The notes: generated by a model not told the origin, from the letters alone. A stretch of 18,045 bases of DNA from Nanobdellota archaeon (GCA_018831025.1 JAHJRB010000035.1:1-18045); one strand, 5' to 3'. Counted from the stretch's first letter, positions 1-6,344 are shown. Numbers and translations: made by a program.

Positions 1-80
1 TACCTAAAGACATCAAATATTTATTACCTAAAGACATCAAATATTTATTACCTAAAGACATCAAATATTTATTACCTAAA
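1..80. repeat. 24-bp tandem repeat array (3 full units plus 8 bp)
   Basis: The unit begins TACCTAAAGACATC and ends AAATATTTAT. It repeats exactly at 1-24, 25-48 and 49-72, then breaks off after TACCTAAA (73-80). There are no unique spacers, so this is a minisatellite-type tandem array and not a CRISPR. It touches the window edge and may continue upstream. Confidence 0.95.
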
Positions 81-103
81 CTATATTATCTAACTTAAAA
101 ATG

Positions 104-130
104 TATTTAAAGATAAGCATATTTAAAGAT
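104..130 (+). promoter_or_regulatory. BRO-gene promoter with duplicated 11-bp box
   Basis: TATTTAAAGAT occurs at 104-114 and again at 120-130, one every 16 bp. The first copy is centred about 27 nt before the ATG at 135, which fits an archaeal TATA box and a leaderless transcript. The second copy lies between the TATA box and the start, where a regulator could bind. The regulatory role is inferred. Confidence 0.5.
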
Positions 131-134
131 TTAA

Positions 135-959
135 ATGGACAAAAATAAAGCCTTAGTTGTTTTTCATGGAAAGCAAATAAGAAGAACTTGGTTTAATGAT
201 GAATGGTGGTTCTCAGTAGTAGATATGGTTGGAGTTCTAACAGAAAGCGATAGAGCTAGAAAATATTGGTCTGATTTAAAAAAAAGACTTACAGAAGAAG
301 GTTTTGAGTTGTCCGCAAAAATCGGACAACTGAGATTAGTATCTTCTGATGGAAAATCCTATCGTACAGATTGTGTTAACACAAAGAATGCTTTTAGAAT
401 AATCCAATCAATCCCAAGCAAGAAAGCAGAGCCTTTCAAATTATGGCTTGCAAAAGTAGGTTATGATAGAATAAAAGAAATAGAAGACCCTGAATTAGCT
501 CAAAAAAGAATGAAAGAGATTTACAAAGCAAAAGGCTACTCTGATAATTGGGTAGAGAAGAGAGTAAGGGGAATAGCAGTTAGAGATGAGTTGACGGATG
601 AGTGGAAGAAAAGAGATGTTAATTCAGAGCAAGACTTTGCTATTTTAACAGCAGAAATATCAAAAGCAACTTTTGACATGACCCCATCTGAATATAAAAA
701 ATTTAAAGGACTCAATAAAGGAAATTTAAGAGATCACATGGATGATTTAGAATTAATTTTTACAATGCTTGGGGAAGCCTCTACTACAAAAATTGCAAGA
801 AAAAAAGATGCGCAAGGCTTTATAGAAAATAAAGATGCTGCTAAAAAAGGCGGAAAAGTAGCTGGAATTGCAAGAAAAGAATTAGAAAAAGAAACTAAAG
901 AAAAAATAAGCACTTCTGAAAATTATCTGGATTTAAAGGAAAGAAAAAAATTAAAATAA
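135..959 (+). CDS. BRO-N / DinD-like antirepressor-type protein
   Basis: This 274-residue protein begins with a Bro-N-type DNA-binding domain (about residues 8-115). Its hallmarks are the FNDEWWFSVVDMVGVLT stretch and a later FRIIQSIPSKKAEPFK segment. The C-terminal half, including RVRGIAVRDELTDEWKKR, resembles the conserved tail of DinD-like DNA-damage-inducible and phage antirepressor proteins. Proteins of this family occur in phages and mobile regions of bacteria and archaea and are thought to act in DNA binding. The precise function is unknown. The C-terminus is Lys/Ala/Gly rich with a charged tail. Only 3 nt separate it from the next gene, so the two are probably co-transcribed. The ATG at 135 sits 27 nt after a TATA box. 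The family call is confident; the biological role is not. Confidence 0.85.
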   Translation: MDKNKALVVFHGKQIRRTWFNDEWWFSVVDMVGVLTESDRARKYWSDLKKRLTEEGFELSAKIGQLRLVSSDGKSYRTDCVNTKNAFRIIQSIPSKKAEPFKLWLAKVGYDRIKEIEDPELAQKRMKEIYKAKGYSDNWVEKRVRGIAVRDELTDEWKKRDVNSEQDFAILTAEISKATFDMTPSEYKKFKGLNKGNLRDHMDDLELIFTMLGEASTTKIARKKDAQGFIENKDAAKKGGKVAGIARKELEKETKEKISTSENYLDLKERKKLK

Positions 960-962
960 ACA

Positions 963-1577
963 ATGAAAGAAAGATGTATTTATTGCGGTTCAGAAGGGAT
1001 AATTAAAAAAGGAAAAAGAAAGAATAAATATAAAATATTCCAACAATATCACTGCAAAAACTGCAGAAAAATATTTGTTTTAAAACCTTTAAAAAACAAA
1101 ACTTACAATGTAAAAATAATTTTAGATTCTTTAAATTTCTATAATCAAGGCTACAGCTTAAAAATTTCAGCAGATGGAAAAATAAAAGAGTTATTAGGTT
1201 ATTCTAAAGATATTAGTTTTTATGATTGGGTTATTGTTTGTTCTTATTATTCAATATTCCATTCAACTCAAGCATTATTGGGAACTAAGAGAATAAAAAT
1301 TAATAACCGACTGCATTATGCAACATTAATAGCTTTTGCAAAGCAATTTATTATTAATAAAGAATTGGAAGAAGAACTGTTTTTAATTTATGAAGATGCT
1401 GAAGAAAAAGCAAGAGAGTTATTAGAAATATTTGAAAAAGAAAAGGAAAAAAGAGGCAAATTTCAATATCATAGGTTGTCTAGGAGTAATATAGAACCTG
1501 CAAAGAAATCTATAGAGAATGCTAAAATGTTTTTAGATTCTATTGAAAAAGTTTTAGCAAATAAAAAAATAATTTAG
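963..1577 (+). CDS. Zinc-ribbon (transposase-type N-terminus) fused to HEPN domain
   Basis: The 204-residue protein is a chimera. Residues 5-34 form a four-cysteine zinc ribbon (C5, C8, C31, C34). The following segment to about residue 65 (FVLKPLKNKTYNVKIILDSL) closely resembles the DNA-binding N-terminus of archaeal IS transposases of the IS1/InsA-like kind. The expected HTH continuation and DDE catalytic domain are absent. From about residue 67 the sequence becomes an all-helical HEPN-like domain, with YDWVIVCSYYSIFHSTQALL as the typical helix-2 region, an NNRLHYATLIAF segment, and helices up to residue 200. HEPN proteins are often RNases or toxin components; a clear RX4-6H motif is not obvious here, so catalysis is uncertain. 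It follows the BRO gene by 3 nt. The stop is TAG. An orphan minus-strand promoter-like site lies just after the gene. Confidence 0.75.
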   Translation: MKERCIYCGSEGIIKKGKRKNKYKIFQQYHCKNCRKIFVLKPLKNKTYNVKIILDSLNFYNQGYSLKISADGKIKELLGYSKDISFYDWVIVCSYYSIFHSTQALLGTKRIKINNRLHYATLIAFAKQFIINKELEEELFLIYEDAEEKARELLEIFEKEKEKRGKFQYHRLSRSNIEPAKKSIENAKMFLDSIEKVLANKKII

Positions 1578-1618
1578 TTTTTCTGTCTGAGTTTTGTGAA
1601 GGTACTGAACTTGTCTAA

Positions 1619-1651
1619 AGATTTAAAAGTATTATTATAGTAAAGAATATA
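1619..1651 (-). promoter_or_regulatory. Orphan copy of the 33-bp promoter motif
   Basis: Read on the minus strand this is TATATTC, seven bases, TAATAAT, A, CTTTTAAA, matching the consensus of the other nine copies without gaps. The predicted transcription start, about 26 nt past the box centre, is near 1599. No ATG or ORF begins there. A transcript would run antisense into the zinc-ribbon/HEPN gene that ends at 1577. Confidence 0.55.
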
Positions 1652-1715
1652 AGAACTTTCTTTAAAAAAAGAAACTTCACTAAGAACTTCTAATATAATG
1701 CAAGAGGAGGCTAAA
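1641..1715. repeat. Intergenic repeat, copy A
   Basis: A 23-bp segment (1641-1663) and a 48-bp segment (1668-1715, ending AAGAGGAGGCTAAA) recur at 2875-2897 and 2929-2976. The 48-bp parts differ at about 3 positions. The half-segments TTTCTTT and AAAGAAA could pair as a hairpin. The repeat overlaps the upstream end of a 33-bp promoter motif, as copy B does. It fills much of the 176-bp gap between two genes. Confidence 0.8.
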
Positions 1716-1753
1716 AGAAAACTATTTAAAGAAATATTGATTTTAAGTAGAAT

Positions 1754-2248
1754 ATGGAAAAAGTTTTGGTCTTAGATGTGGATGAAACATTGTTGAATAT
1801 AGAACCTTTATCTTTCTTAAAAATCTTCAAGGAAAATTATCAGAGTTATGAAGGGAAATTAATGTTTGATAAATATTATCTTAGCCCAAGACCAAATCTA
1901 ACAGAGTTTATTGAAAAAGCCAAGAAAAATTTTAAATTAATTGCATTTTCTGTAGTAAGCAGAGAAATAACCATAAAAAAATTAAAAGCTATAGGGATTT
2001 TAGACAGTTTTTTTAAAATATACGGCAAAGAAGATTTAGAAAATGGAAAAAAATCTATTAAAAAGATAGCTAATGACTTAAATATCCCCCAAAATAGTAT
2101 TGTTGCAGTGGATGATATTCCAGAGCATTTTTTAGAGCATGATAAAGTCATTAAAATAGAGCCATGGTTTATTGGAGACAGTAAAAAAGATAGTTCATTA
2201 TTAAATATTTTTAAAAATTTAGAAGTTGAAAGTAAAGTTTTTTCTTGA
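1754..2248 (+). CDS. HAD-family phosphatase, FCP1/NIF-like
   Basis: A 164-residue protein with HAD-superfamily motifs. Motif I is D8-V-D10-E-T12, the DxDxT signature of the FCP1/SCP (NLI-interacting-factor-like) branch. SPRPNLTEFI at 44-53 matches the RPG..EFL helix of that branch, and VAVDD at 117-121 supplies the motif IV acidic pair. Family members use the first Asp as phosphate-accepting nucleophile. In eukaryotes they act on the RNA polymerase II CTD, but the archaeal substrate is unknown. The length is close to a bare catalytic domain. A TATTTAAA box at 1723-1730 lies 27 nt before the ATG, giving a probable leaderless mRNA. The 3' end overlaps the convergent kinase-like gene by 30 bp. 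Confidence 0.8.
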   Translation: MEKVLVLDVDETLLNIEPLSFLKIFKENYQSYEGKLMFDKYYLSPRPNLTEFIEKAKKNFKLIAFSVVSREITIKKLKAIGILDSFFKIYGKEDLENGKKSIKKIANDLNIPQNSIVAVDDIPEHFLEHDKVIKIEPWFIGDSKKDSSLLNIFKNLEVESKVFS

Positions 2249-2833
2249 GATTAAATAATTTACTAAGTTTTTGTCTTTGATTGTTTTTCTAATATCTGAG
2301 TTTTTTATTTTTACAAAGTCTTTTTCTGAGAAATTAAGCTTTTTTAATACCTGTTTTATTGTTAGATTTTTATCTAAAAGTTTCTCTATTATATCAACAT
2401 AATTTTTATTTAGCTTTCTTCCTATATCTAATTTAATAAAACTTCTTCCAAGTCCTTGCTGGAATACTTTATCGTTATCAAATATAGTTAAATTGTTATT
2501 AACAAAAATATTAGCAGTATGTCTGTCTTTATTTCCTATCCAGATGTCAAATAATATGATTCTTTTTAATTGGGAGATTTGTTCCTGATTTAAATTCTTT
2601 TTATAATCTGCAAGTAGAGTACTATCCTTTATGTAATCCATTAGAATCCCTTTTTTGTTATCTATCTCAAATGGTTTTAAGTTTATTGTTTTAATTTTAA
2701 ATAATTTAGCTAATTTGTTAACTAATATTTCTTTTTTTATGTTTTTGCTTGGTTTAAACGCTAATAAGCTGTTGTTTATTCTATAGATATAAATTATATT
2801 AGAAATTGTTTTTATTGTTTTGATTAAATCCAT
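2219..2833 (-). CDS. HipA/PI3-4-kinase-like protein
   Basis: This lysine-rich 204-residue protein has kinase-like motifs. FKPSK at 26-30 could carry the nucleotide-binding lysine, and GILMDYI near 62-68 resembles a hinge. The catalytic loop GNKDRHTANIF (100-110) with D103 and N108, followed by IFDND (D119/D121) as metal-binding segment, matches the GNxDRHxxN pattern of HipA toxins and phosphatidylinositol 3/4-kinase-like enzymes. It is about half the length of HipA (about 440 residues) and lacks the HipA N-terminal subdomain, so it may be a minimal or degraded kinase. No HipB-like partner is adjacent. A 33-bp motif promoter lies 22 nt before the ATG. It is convergent with, and overlaps by 30 bp, the HAD gene. 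Confidence 0.65.
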   Translation of the reverse strand: MDLIKTIKTISNIIYIYRINNSLLAFKPSKNIKKEILVNKLAKLFKIKTINLKPFEIDNKKGILMDYIKDSTLLADYKKNLNQEQISQLKRIILFDIWIGNKDRHTANIFVNNNLTIFDNDKVFQQGLGRSFIKLDIGRKLNKNYVDIIEKLLDKNLTIKQVLKKLNFSEKDFVKIKNSDIRKTIKDKNLVNYLISRKNFTFNF

Positions 2834-2852
2834 TTTTTATTAAAAGATCTAC

Positions 2853-2885
2853 AATTTTAAAAATATTTACCTACTAAAGAATATA
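2853..2885 (-). promoter_or_regulatory. 33-bp motif promoter of the kinase-like gene
   Basis: On the minus strand: TATATTC, seven bases, GGTAAAT, A, TTTTTAAA. The A/T box (2856-2863) is centred 26-27 nt before the ATG at 2833, giving a leaderless transcript. The middle element is the most divergent of the set. Confidence 0.7.
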
Positions 2886-2976
2886 AGAACTTTCTTTGAA
2901 CCCTTTAGAAAAGCGTTCACGGAAATAGAAAGAAACTTCACTAAGAACTTCTAAATAAATGCAAGAGGAGGCTAAA
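2875..2976. repeat. Intergenic repeat, copy B
   Basis: Second copy of the repeat at 1641-1715. It is longer because 31 bp (2898-2928, containing AAAAGCGTTCACGG) separate the two conserved parts, against only 4-6 A residues in copy A. It runs from the upstream end of the kinase-gene promoter into the last codons of the nucleotidyltransferase gene; the TAG stop (2972-2974) lies inside it. The whole intergenic module therefore appears to have been duplicated. Confidence 0.8.
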
Positions 2977-3685
2977 CTTTCCAATTTTTAATTACTTCAT
3001 GCCAACGTTCAAATGTTCCGGTGTCAAACCATTGAGAATTATCTTTGTAACCAAATAATTTATTTAAAGAAGCTATTTTTGGGAATAGATTTTTTTCAAA
3101 CATAATTTTAGTTTCAGAAGGTAAGATATTAAAAATTAAAGGAGAAAAAATATAATAGCCGGAGTTAATGAAATTAGAAGGTTCAAGACCTTTTGGCGGT
3201 TTTTCTACAAATTCTAAAATTTTATTTTCTTCTAATCTAACTACGCCTAAATGGCTGACTTCTTCTACTTCTTTTAGAGCTATAGTAATTAAAGAATTAT
3301 TAGTTTTGTGTAAGTCATGCATAGCTTCCCAATTTAAATCAAATAAATTATCTCCGTTTACTACTATAAAATCTTCTTTAAAATCTTTAGAGATTTGTTC
3401 TTGAGTTAATAATTTTAACCAGCCACCTGTTCCTAAAGGCTGCTGCTCTATTAAAAATTCTATTTCTATTCCTAAGTCATGGATAGAAAAATGTTTAATA
3501 ATTTTTTCAGATAAATATCCTATGCTTAAATAGACTTTTTTTACTCCAGCTTCTTTTAATTTACTAATAACATGCTCTGTTAAGGTAGTTCCTCTAATAG
3601 GGATTAAAGGTTTTGGTATTTCCAGAGTTAGGGGATGCAACCTTGTTCCAAGACCTCCTGCAATTATAACTGCTGTAGATATCAT
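2972..3685 (-). CDS. Sugar-phosphate nucleotidyltransferase
   Basis: A 237-residue enzyme of the NTP_transferase family that activates a hexose-1-phosphate to an NDP-sugar. The N-terminal signature AGGLGTRLHPLTLEIPKPL (9-27) binds the nucleotide. PLGTGG (83-88), the metal-binding VVNGD (108-112), VEKP (160-163), NSGYYIF (174-180) and WFDTGT (219-224) follow in the usual order. At this length it is the catalytic domain alone, without the left-handed beta-helix tail of GlmU-type enzymes. This suits a mannose-1-P guanylyltransferase or glucose-1-P thymidylyl/uridylyltransferase-like enzyme; sugar and nucleotide specificity cannot be read here. Its promoter is of the same 33-bp type as the UDP-glucuronate decarboxylase gene, suggesting joint control of surface-glycan precursor supply. 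Confidence 0.9.
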   Translation of the reverse strand: MISTAVIIAGGLGTRLHPLTLEIPKPLIPIRGTTLTEHVISKLKEAGVKKVYLSIGYLSEKIIKHFSIHDLGIEIEFLIEQQPLGTGGWLKLLTQEQISKDFKEDFIVVNGDNLFDLNWEAMHDLHKTNNSLITIALKEVEEVSHLGVVRLEENKILEFVEKPPKGLEPSNFINSGYYIFSPLIFNILPSETKIMFEKNLFPKIASLNKLFGYKDNSQWFDTGTFERWHEVIKNWKV

Positions 3686-3703
3686 AGAATAGATAATAAT
3701 TTA

Positions 3704-3736
3704 GGAGTTAAAAATATTATTGTATAAGAGAATATA
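3704..3736 (-). promoter_or_regulatory. 33-bp motif promoter of the nucleotidyltransferase gene
   Basis: On the minus strand: TATATTC, seven bases, CAATAAT, A, TTTTTAAC. The box (3707-3714) ends 21 nt before the ATG at 3685, so the transcript should be leaderless. It lies back to back with the promoter of the AbrB-nucleotidyltransferase gene. Confidence 0.75.
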
Positions 3737-3742
3737 GAAAGA

Positions 3743-3772
3743 TTTATATATTATTACGTAATATTACGTAAT
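3743..3772 (+). promoter_or_regulatory. TATA box and tandem palindromic operator
   Basis: TTTATATA at 3743-3750 is centred 26-27 nt before the ATG at 3773. The palindrome ATTACGTAAT then occurs twice in direct succession (3753-3762 and 3763-3772), filling the space from just after the TATA box up to the start codon. The product of the gene begins with an AbrB-type DNA-binding domain, so autorepression is the natural inference. Confidence 0.7.
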
Positions 3773-4540
3773 ATGGAAATTATAAGCAAGATAAGTAAAG
3801 GGAGTAAGATGGACCAGATTTACATCCCAAAAAACAGAACTGGTTTGAATATTGGAAGTTATGTTAAAATAGTACAAATAGAAGAAGAAAAACAAGTAAT
3901 AAAGCCTTATTTTTATGATATAAAAGAAATAGAACCAGTAAAACTGGAAATAATAGATAAAATCTTTAAAATAATAAATTATGGGGCTATAATAATTACT
4001 GGCTCTTTTTTAGAAAAAGGATTTAATTTTAAGGAGATAGATATTTTAATTATAACGGAAGATAAAATAAACGTAGAGAAAAAGATAAAAGACGAAATAA
4101 AAATTGATGTGCATATAGTATATATGACTGAAGAGGAATTTAAAAGAGCACTAACCATTGATCCTATATGGAGATTAATGTTGAAGAGATGTATCTCTAA
4201 TAAAAGATTACAACCATTGCCCAAAACTAAGCCAGATTTTAGATATCTAGACATTCAGATTATTAAAAGCAATCAGTTGATAGGTAATTTTAATTATTTA
4301 AATGGAAAAGAGAAATACAAATTAACAAGGAATTTAATGGCTATTTATTTATTCTTAAAAAGCAAAAACCTATCTAAAAAGAAAATAGATGAAGAAATAG
4401 AAAAAAAATTTAAAATAGACATAGAAGATTTAAGGGATAATATAGTTTCAAAAGATTTCTTAAGAAGATATAAAAACTTTTATAGTAAATTTGAAAATGA
4501 GATAATTAAAAATGCCGCAAAACAGAAAAAAGCTTCTTGA
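3773..4540 (+). CDS. AbrB-like domain fused to nucleotidyltransferase domain
   Basis: A 255-residue protein. Residues 1-38 (ISKGSKMDQIYIPKNRTGL then NIGSYVKI) look like a SpoVT/AbrB swapped-hairpin DNA-binding domain. A nucleotidyltransferase core follows: GAIIITGS (71-78), then KEIDILII (87-94) with E88 and D90 as the usual acidic pair and IDVHIV (101-106) as the third strand. The first acidic position is Glu rather than Asp. The C-terminal third is helical and Lys-rich, which may be a helper or partner-binding domain. MNT-type nucleotidyltransferases often act as antitoxins that adenylylate a HEPN toxin, but no HEPN gene follows directly. The next ORF starts 29 nt inside this gene, implying coupling. 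The palindromic operator abutting the ATG supports the start and suggests autoregulation. Confidence 0.7.
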   Translation: MEIISKISKGSKMDQIYIPKNRTGLNIGSYVKIVQIEEEKQVIKPYFYDIKEIEPVKLEIIDKIFKIINYGAIIITGSFLEKGFNFKEIDILIITEDKINVEKKIKDEIKIDVHIVYMTEEEFKRALTIDPIWRLMLKRCISNKRLQPLPKTKPDFRYLDIQIIKSNQLIGNFNYLNGKEKYKLTRNLMAIYLFLKSKNLSKKKIDEEIEKKFKIDIEDLRDNIVSKDFLRRYKNFYSKFENEIIKNAAKQKKAS

Positions 4541-4927
4541 TTTGTTAATAGGAAATCTATCTAATGTTGTGGTGCATGATATCTTATGTAGGGCTGTAGA
4601 AAATAAAGATATTGCTTCAAGATATGAAAAAGAAACTGAAAATTCATTTAAGATTTCTAAAAAATATAGGGAGAAAATAAATCCAAAAAACACTCTGTTG
4701 CAGATAAAAGATTTAGATTATATTAGAACTAAAACAACGACAAAAGCCAAATCAGAACGTAAACTACTCCTATCTTGCGAAAGGAGACTTCACACTCAAG
4801 GAAGTTAAAAACCCACTTAACGTTAGAAAATCATCCTTATTTTTCACAATTAATAACAGCATTAATAGTGACTGTGCTGGCTATAATAGCTATGACTTTT
4901 GTTTCTAAATGGGCAAAGAAAAATTAA
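4512..4927 (+). pseudogene. Partner of the AbrB-NTase gene, probably frameshifted; membrane tail in another frame
   Basis: The ATG at 4512 lies inside the upstream gene, and the open frame to TAA at 4806-4808 encodes 98 residues (MPQNRKKLLDLLIGNLSNVV...). Its first 75 residues read like a soluble helical protein, then it becomes Thr/Lys/Arg-rich and ends in an unconvincing LHTQGS. A second open stretch in the -1 frame runs from about 4711 to TAA at 4925-4927 with no ATG. It encodes YLAKGDFTLKEV, then a clear transmembrane segment (LITALIVTVLAIIAMTF) and a KWAKKN tail. Joining the frames near 4715-4750 gives one protein of about 138 residues with a C-terminal membrane anchor. This may be a sequencing indel, a decayed gene or two separate short genes. 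No family was recognised. Confidence 0.4.
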
Positions 4928-5223
4928 TTTAAATAAAGTTGAAATCTTTTAATAACATCATCTATAGTTGTGAGTTCTAATGGTGATGATGATTCTACTG
5001 TAGTTCCTGCGGTTTTTTGTCTGGCTAATAATATTTCTAAAAGGCAATCTTCTATAGCGCTGCAATCATAGCCTTCTGCTTCTAAAAAAGTTAAAATTCC
5101 TGCACATTCAAAATCAGATAAACCGCTGAATATTTTATTGCCTTCCATTCTTAACAGCCTGTAAACTCCTTCTTCATGTCCTTCATAAGCTCTTGATATC
5201 AATGTTCTTATTCTTTGTGGCAT
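4924..5223 (-). CDS. Small protein of unknown function (99 aa)
   Basis: No family recognised. The protein starts MPQRIRTLISRAYEGHEEG, contains two cysteines (DFECAGI and EDCLLEILL, with a third in YDCSA), and is predicted to be mostly helical. It is poor in lysine (3 of 99 residues), unlike the neighbouring enzymes. It starts 9 nt after the stop of the gene at 5233-5589, so the two form an operon driven by the 33-bp motif promoter at 5609-5641. Its 3' end touches the membrane-tail reading frame on the other strand. Confidence 0.7.
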   Translation of the reverse strand: MPQRIRTLISRAYEGHEEGVYRLLRMEGNKIFSGLSDFECAGILTFLEAEGYDCSAIEDCLLEILLARQKTAGTTVESSSPLELTTIDDVIKRFQLYLN

Positions 5224-5232
5224 TTTTTAAAA

Positions 5233-5589
5233 TTAACCTTGTTTTTGTAAATTTTCTTTTAAAACAGAAGTGCTTCTTGCAGTGGTATCATTAACTAAAT
5301 TTGCTAGACCAGTATTTCTATCATAAATGTATAATCCTGGGTGTCTTTCATATCCTGCTTCTGTTACTTGAGACTTATTTAAGGTTACTAAGACACGTAA
5401 AGGTCCTGTATAACTTATGTTATTGCCTAAGTAAGTTTCAGCAACTAAAGCAGCGATTTGATAATTTCTTCTTATATTTTCATTAGAATGTAATACTGCT
5501 AGGGATGTAGGTTCAGAATCTTCATTATGTCTATAAACTTTAATTTCTTTGGAGTATAAACCTTCTTCTGCAACCAAGTCTATTGACAT
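5233..5589 (-). CDS. Small protein of unknown function (118 aa)
   Basis: No family recognised. I place the start at 5589 (MSIDLVAEEGLY). An in-frame ATG at 5664 would add a hydrophobic 25-residue leader, but those bases are exactly the conserved promoter motif and its A/T box, seen before seven other genes where no peptide could be encoded. With the 5589 start the A/T box is centred 26 nt upstream, as at the other genes. The product is mixed alpha/beta-like with segments ISYTGPLRVLVTLNKSQV and GLYIYDRNTGLANLV. It leads an operon with the gene at 4924-5223. Confidence 0.7.
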   Translation of the reverse strand: MSIDLVAEEGLYSKEIKVYRHNEDSEPTSLAVLHSNENIRRNYQIAALVAETYLGNNISYTGPLRVLVTLNKSQVTEAGYERHPGLYIYDRNTGLANLVNDTTARSTSVLKENLQKQG

Positions 5590-5608
5590 ATTATTTAAAA
5601 AAAGTCTC

Positions 5609-5641
5609 GAATTTAAAAATATTGTTGAAGTAAAGAATATA
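5609..5641 (-). promoter_or_regulatory. 33-bp motif promoter of the 5589-4924 operon
   Basis: On the minus strand: TATATTC, seven bases, CAACAAT, A, TTTTTAAA. The box (5612-5619) is centred 26.5 nt before the ATG at 5589. This copy is very close to the consensus. Confidence 0.75.
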
Positions 5642-5668
5642 ATAGAAAAGAGGGTAAAAAACAAAAAG

Positions 5669-5711
5669 TATATAAAGAATTAGTTCTTTAAAATTAACAT
5701 ATCATTAATTT
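5669..5711 (+). promoter_or_regulatory. abiEi promoter with two inverted repeats
   Basis: Inverted repeat 1 is AAAGAA-TTAG-TTCTTT (5674-5689) and overlaps TATATAAAG (5669-5677). Inverted repeat 2 is AAATTAA, 7 nt, TTAATTT (5691-5711) and overlaps an A/T box centred about 27-29 nt before the ATG at 5720. Studied AbiEi antitoxins bind inverted repeats in their own promoter to repress it. That these two sites serve this purpose is inferred. Confidence 0.5.
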
Positions 5712-5719
5712 AAGAGAAC

Positions 5720-6211
5720 ATGAAAAAAGGATTGAGCGAGAAGGAATTAAAATTCATATCAAAATTGGAATTAAAAGAAAATTACTTTTTTACTAGGAAT
5801 GATATCAAAGATAATTTTAAGACAATTAATGAGATGAACGTATATTTACACAGATTAAAGAAAAAAGAAAGAATAATAAAATTAAACAAAACGAAATATT
5901 TCCTTATTCCTATAAAAGCGGTAAATAATAAATGGTCAGAGCATCCTTTTATATTGATTGATGAGATGATGAACAGTAAAAACTATTGCATAGTCGGAAA
6001 AGCAGCAGCATTTTACTGGAAATTAATTGAGCAGATTCCAAGAGAGTATGAGGTGTATAACACAAAAAAACATGGAAAGATAACGATTTTTCATACAGAT
6101 ATTTATTTTAAAAAGAGGAGAAAAAAGAATTTTCCAGAATATGAAGAAAGAAATATCTACAATCATAAATTTATTATAGCGACAAGAAAGGAAGCAAAAA
6201 GATGGATATAG
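5720..6211 (+). CDS. AbiEi-type antitoxin / transcriptional regulator (type IV TA)
   Basis: A 163-residue protein with an N-terminal winged-helix-like region (about 5-65: LSEKELKFISKL, NEMNVYLHRLKKKERIIKL, KYFLIPI). It is followed by an AbiEi-like region (EHPFILIDEMMNSKNYCIVGKAAAFYW near 76-104 and KITIFHTDIYFKKRRKK). AbiEi proteins repress their operon and neutralise AbiEii, a nucleotidyltransferase toxin, without direct contact. The stop TAG (6209-6211) overlaps an ATG at 6202 in another frame, the usual coupling to the toxin gene. Here, however, the toxin ends after 19 codons. The antitoxin is therefore an orphan, perhaps kept as a regulator or as protection against related toxins. Confidence 0.75.
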   Translation: MKKGLSEKELKFISKLELKENYFFTRNDIKDNFKTINEMNVYLHRLKKKERIIKLNKTKYFLIPIKAVNNKWSEHPFILIDEMMNSKNYCIVGKAAAFYWKLIEQIPREYEVYNTKKHGKITIFHTDIYFKKRRKKNFPEYEERNIYNHKFIIATRKEAKRWI

Positions 6212-6261
6212 GGCTAGATGAATTAAAGATTATTGCTGATAAAAAGAAGTTAAGAATGTAA
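6202..6261 (+). pseudogene. AbiEii toxin remnant (19-codon stub)
   Basis: An ATG overlapping the abiEi stop opens a frame encoding MDIGLDELKIIADKKKLRM and then TAA. The position and the first residues match the start of AbiEii-type toxins, which typically continue for about 200-300 residues including the nucleotidyltransferase core. Nothing resembling the rest is present before the next gene at 6425, so the toxin body appears deleted. Confidence 0.5.
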
Positions 6262-6344
6262 TGAAAACCTTAGTTGATTTTTTTAAATATAAAAAATAAT
6301 TTAATTTCTGTAAAAATATTCTGAACGTAGTGAAGGAGGCTAAA

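Noticed and set aside
1..80. CRISPR array
   Set aside because: Units follow each other directly with no unique spacers, and no cas genes are in the window.
1876..2151. Minus-strand ORF opposite the HAD phosphatase
   Set aside because: It lies fully inside a gene with clear catalytic motifs and has no promoter of its own.
4711..4760. Programmed -1 frameshift joining the two frames at 4512-4927
   Set aside because: No standard slippery heptamer in the correct phase and no clear downstream structure; an indel is simpler.
5590..5664. N-terminal hydrophobic extension (signal-peptide-like) of the gene at 5233
   Set aside because: Those codons coincide with the conserved 33-bp promoter and its A/T box, which recur before seven other genes in non-coding sequence. 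The ATG at 5589 has the same spacing as the others.
6261..6299. 12-codon ORF after the AbiEii stub (MKTLVDFFKYKK)
   Set aside because: It overlaps the stub stop as TAATG, but it is short, low in complexity and unlike AbiEii.
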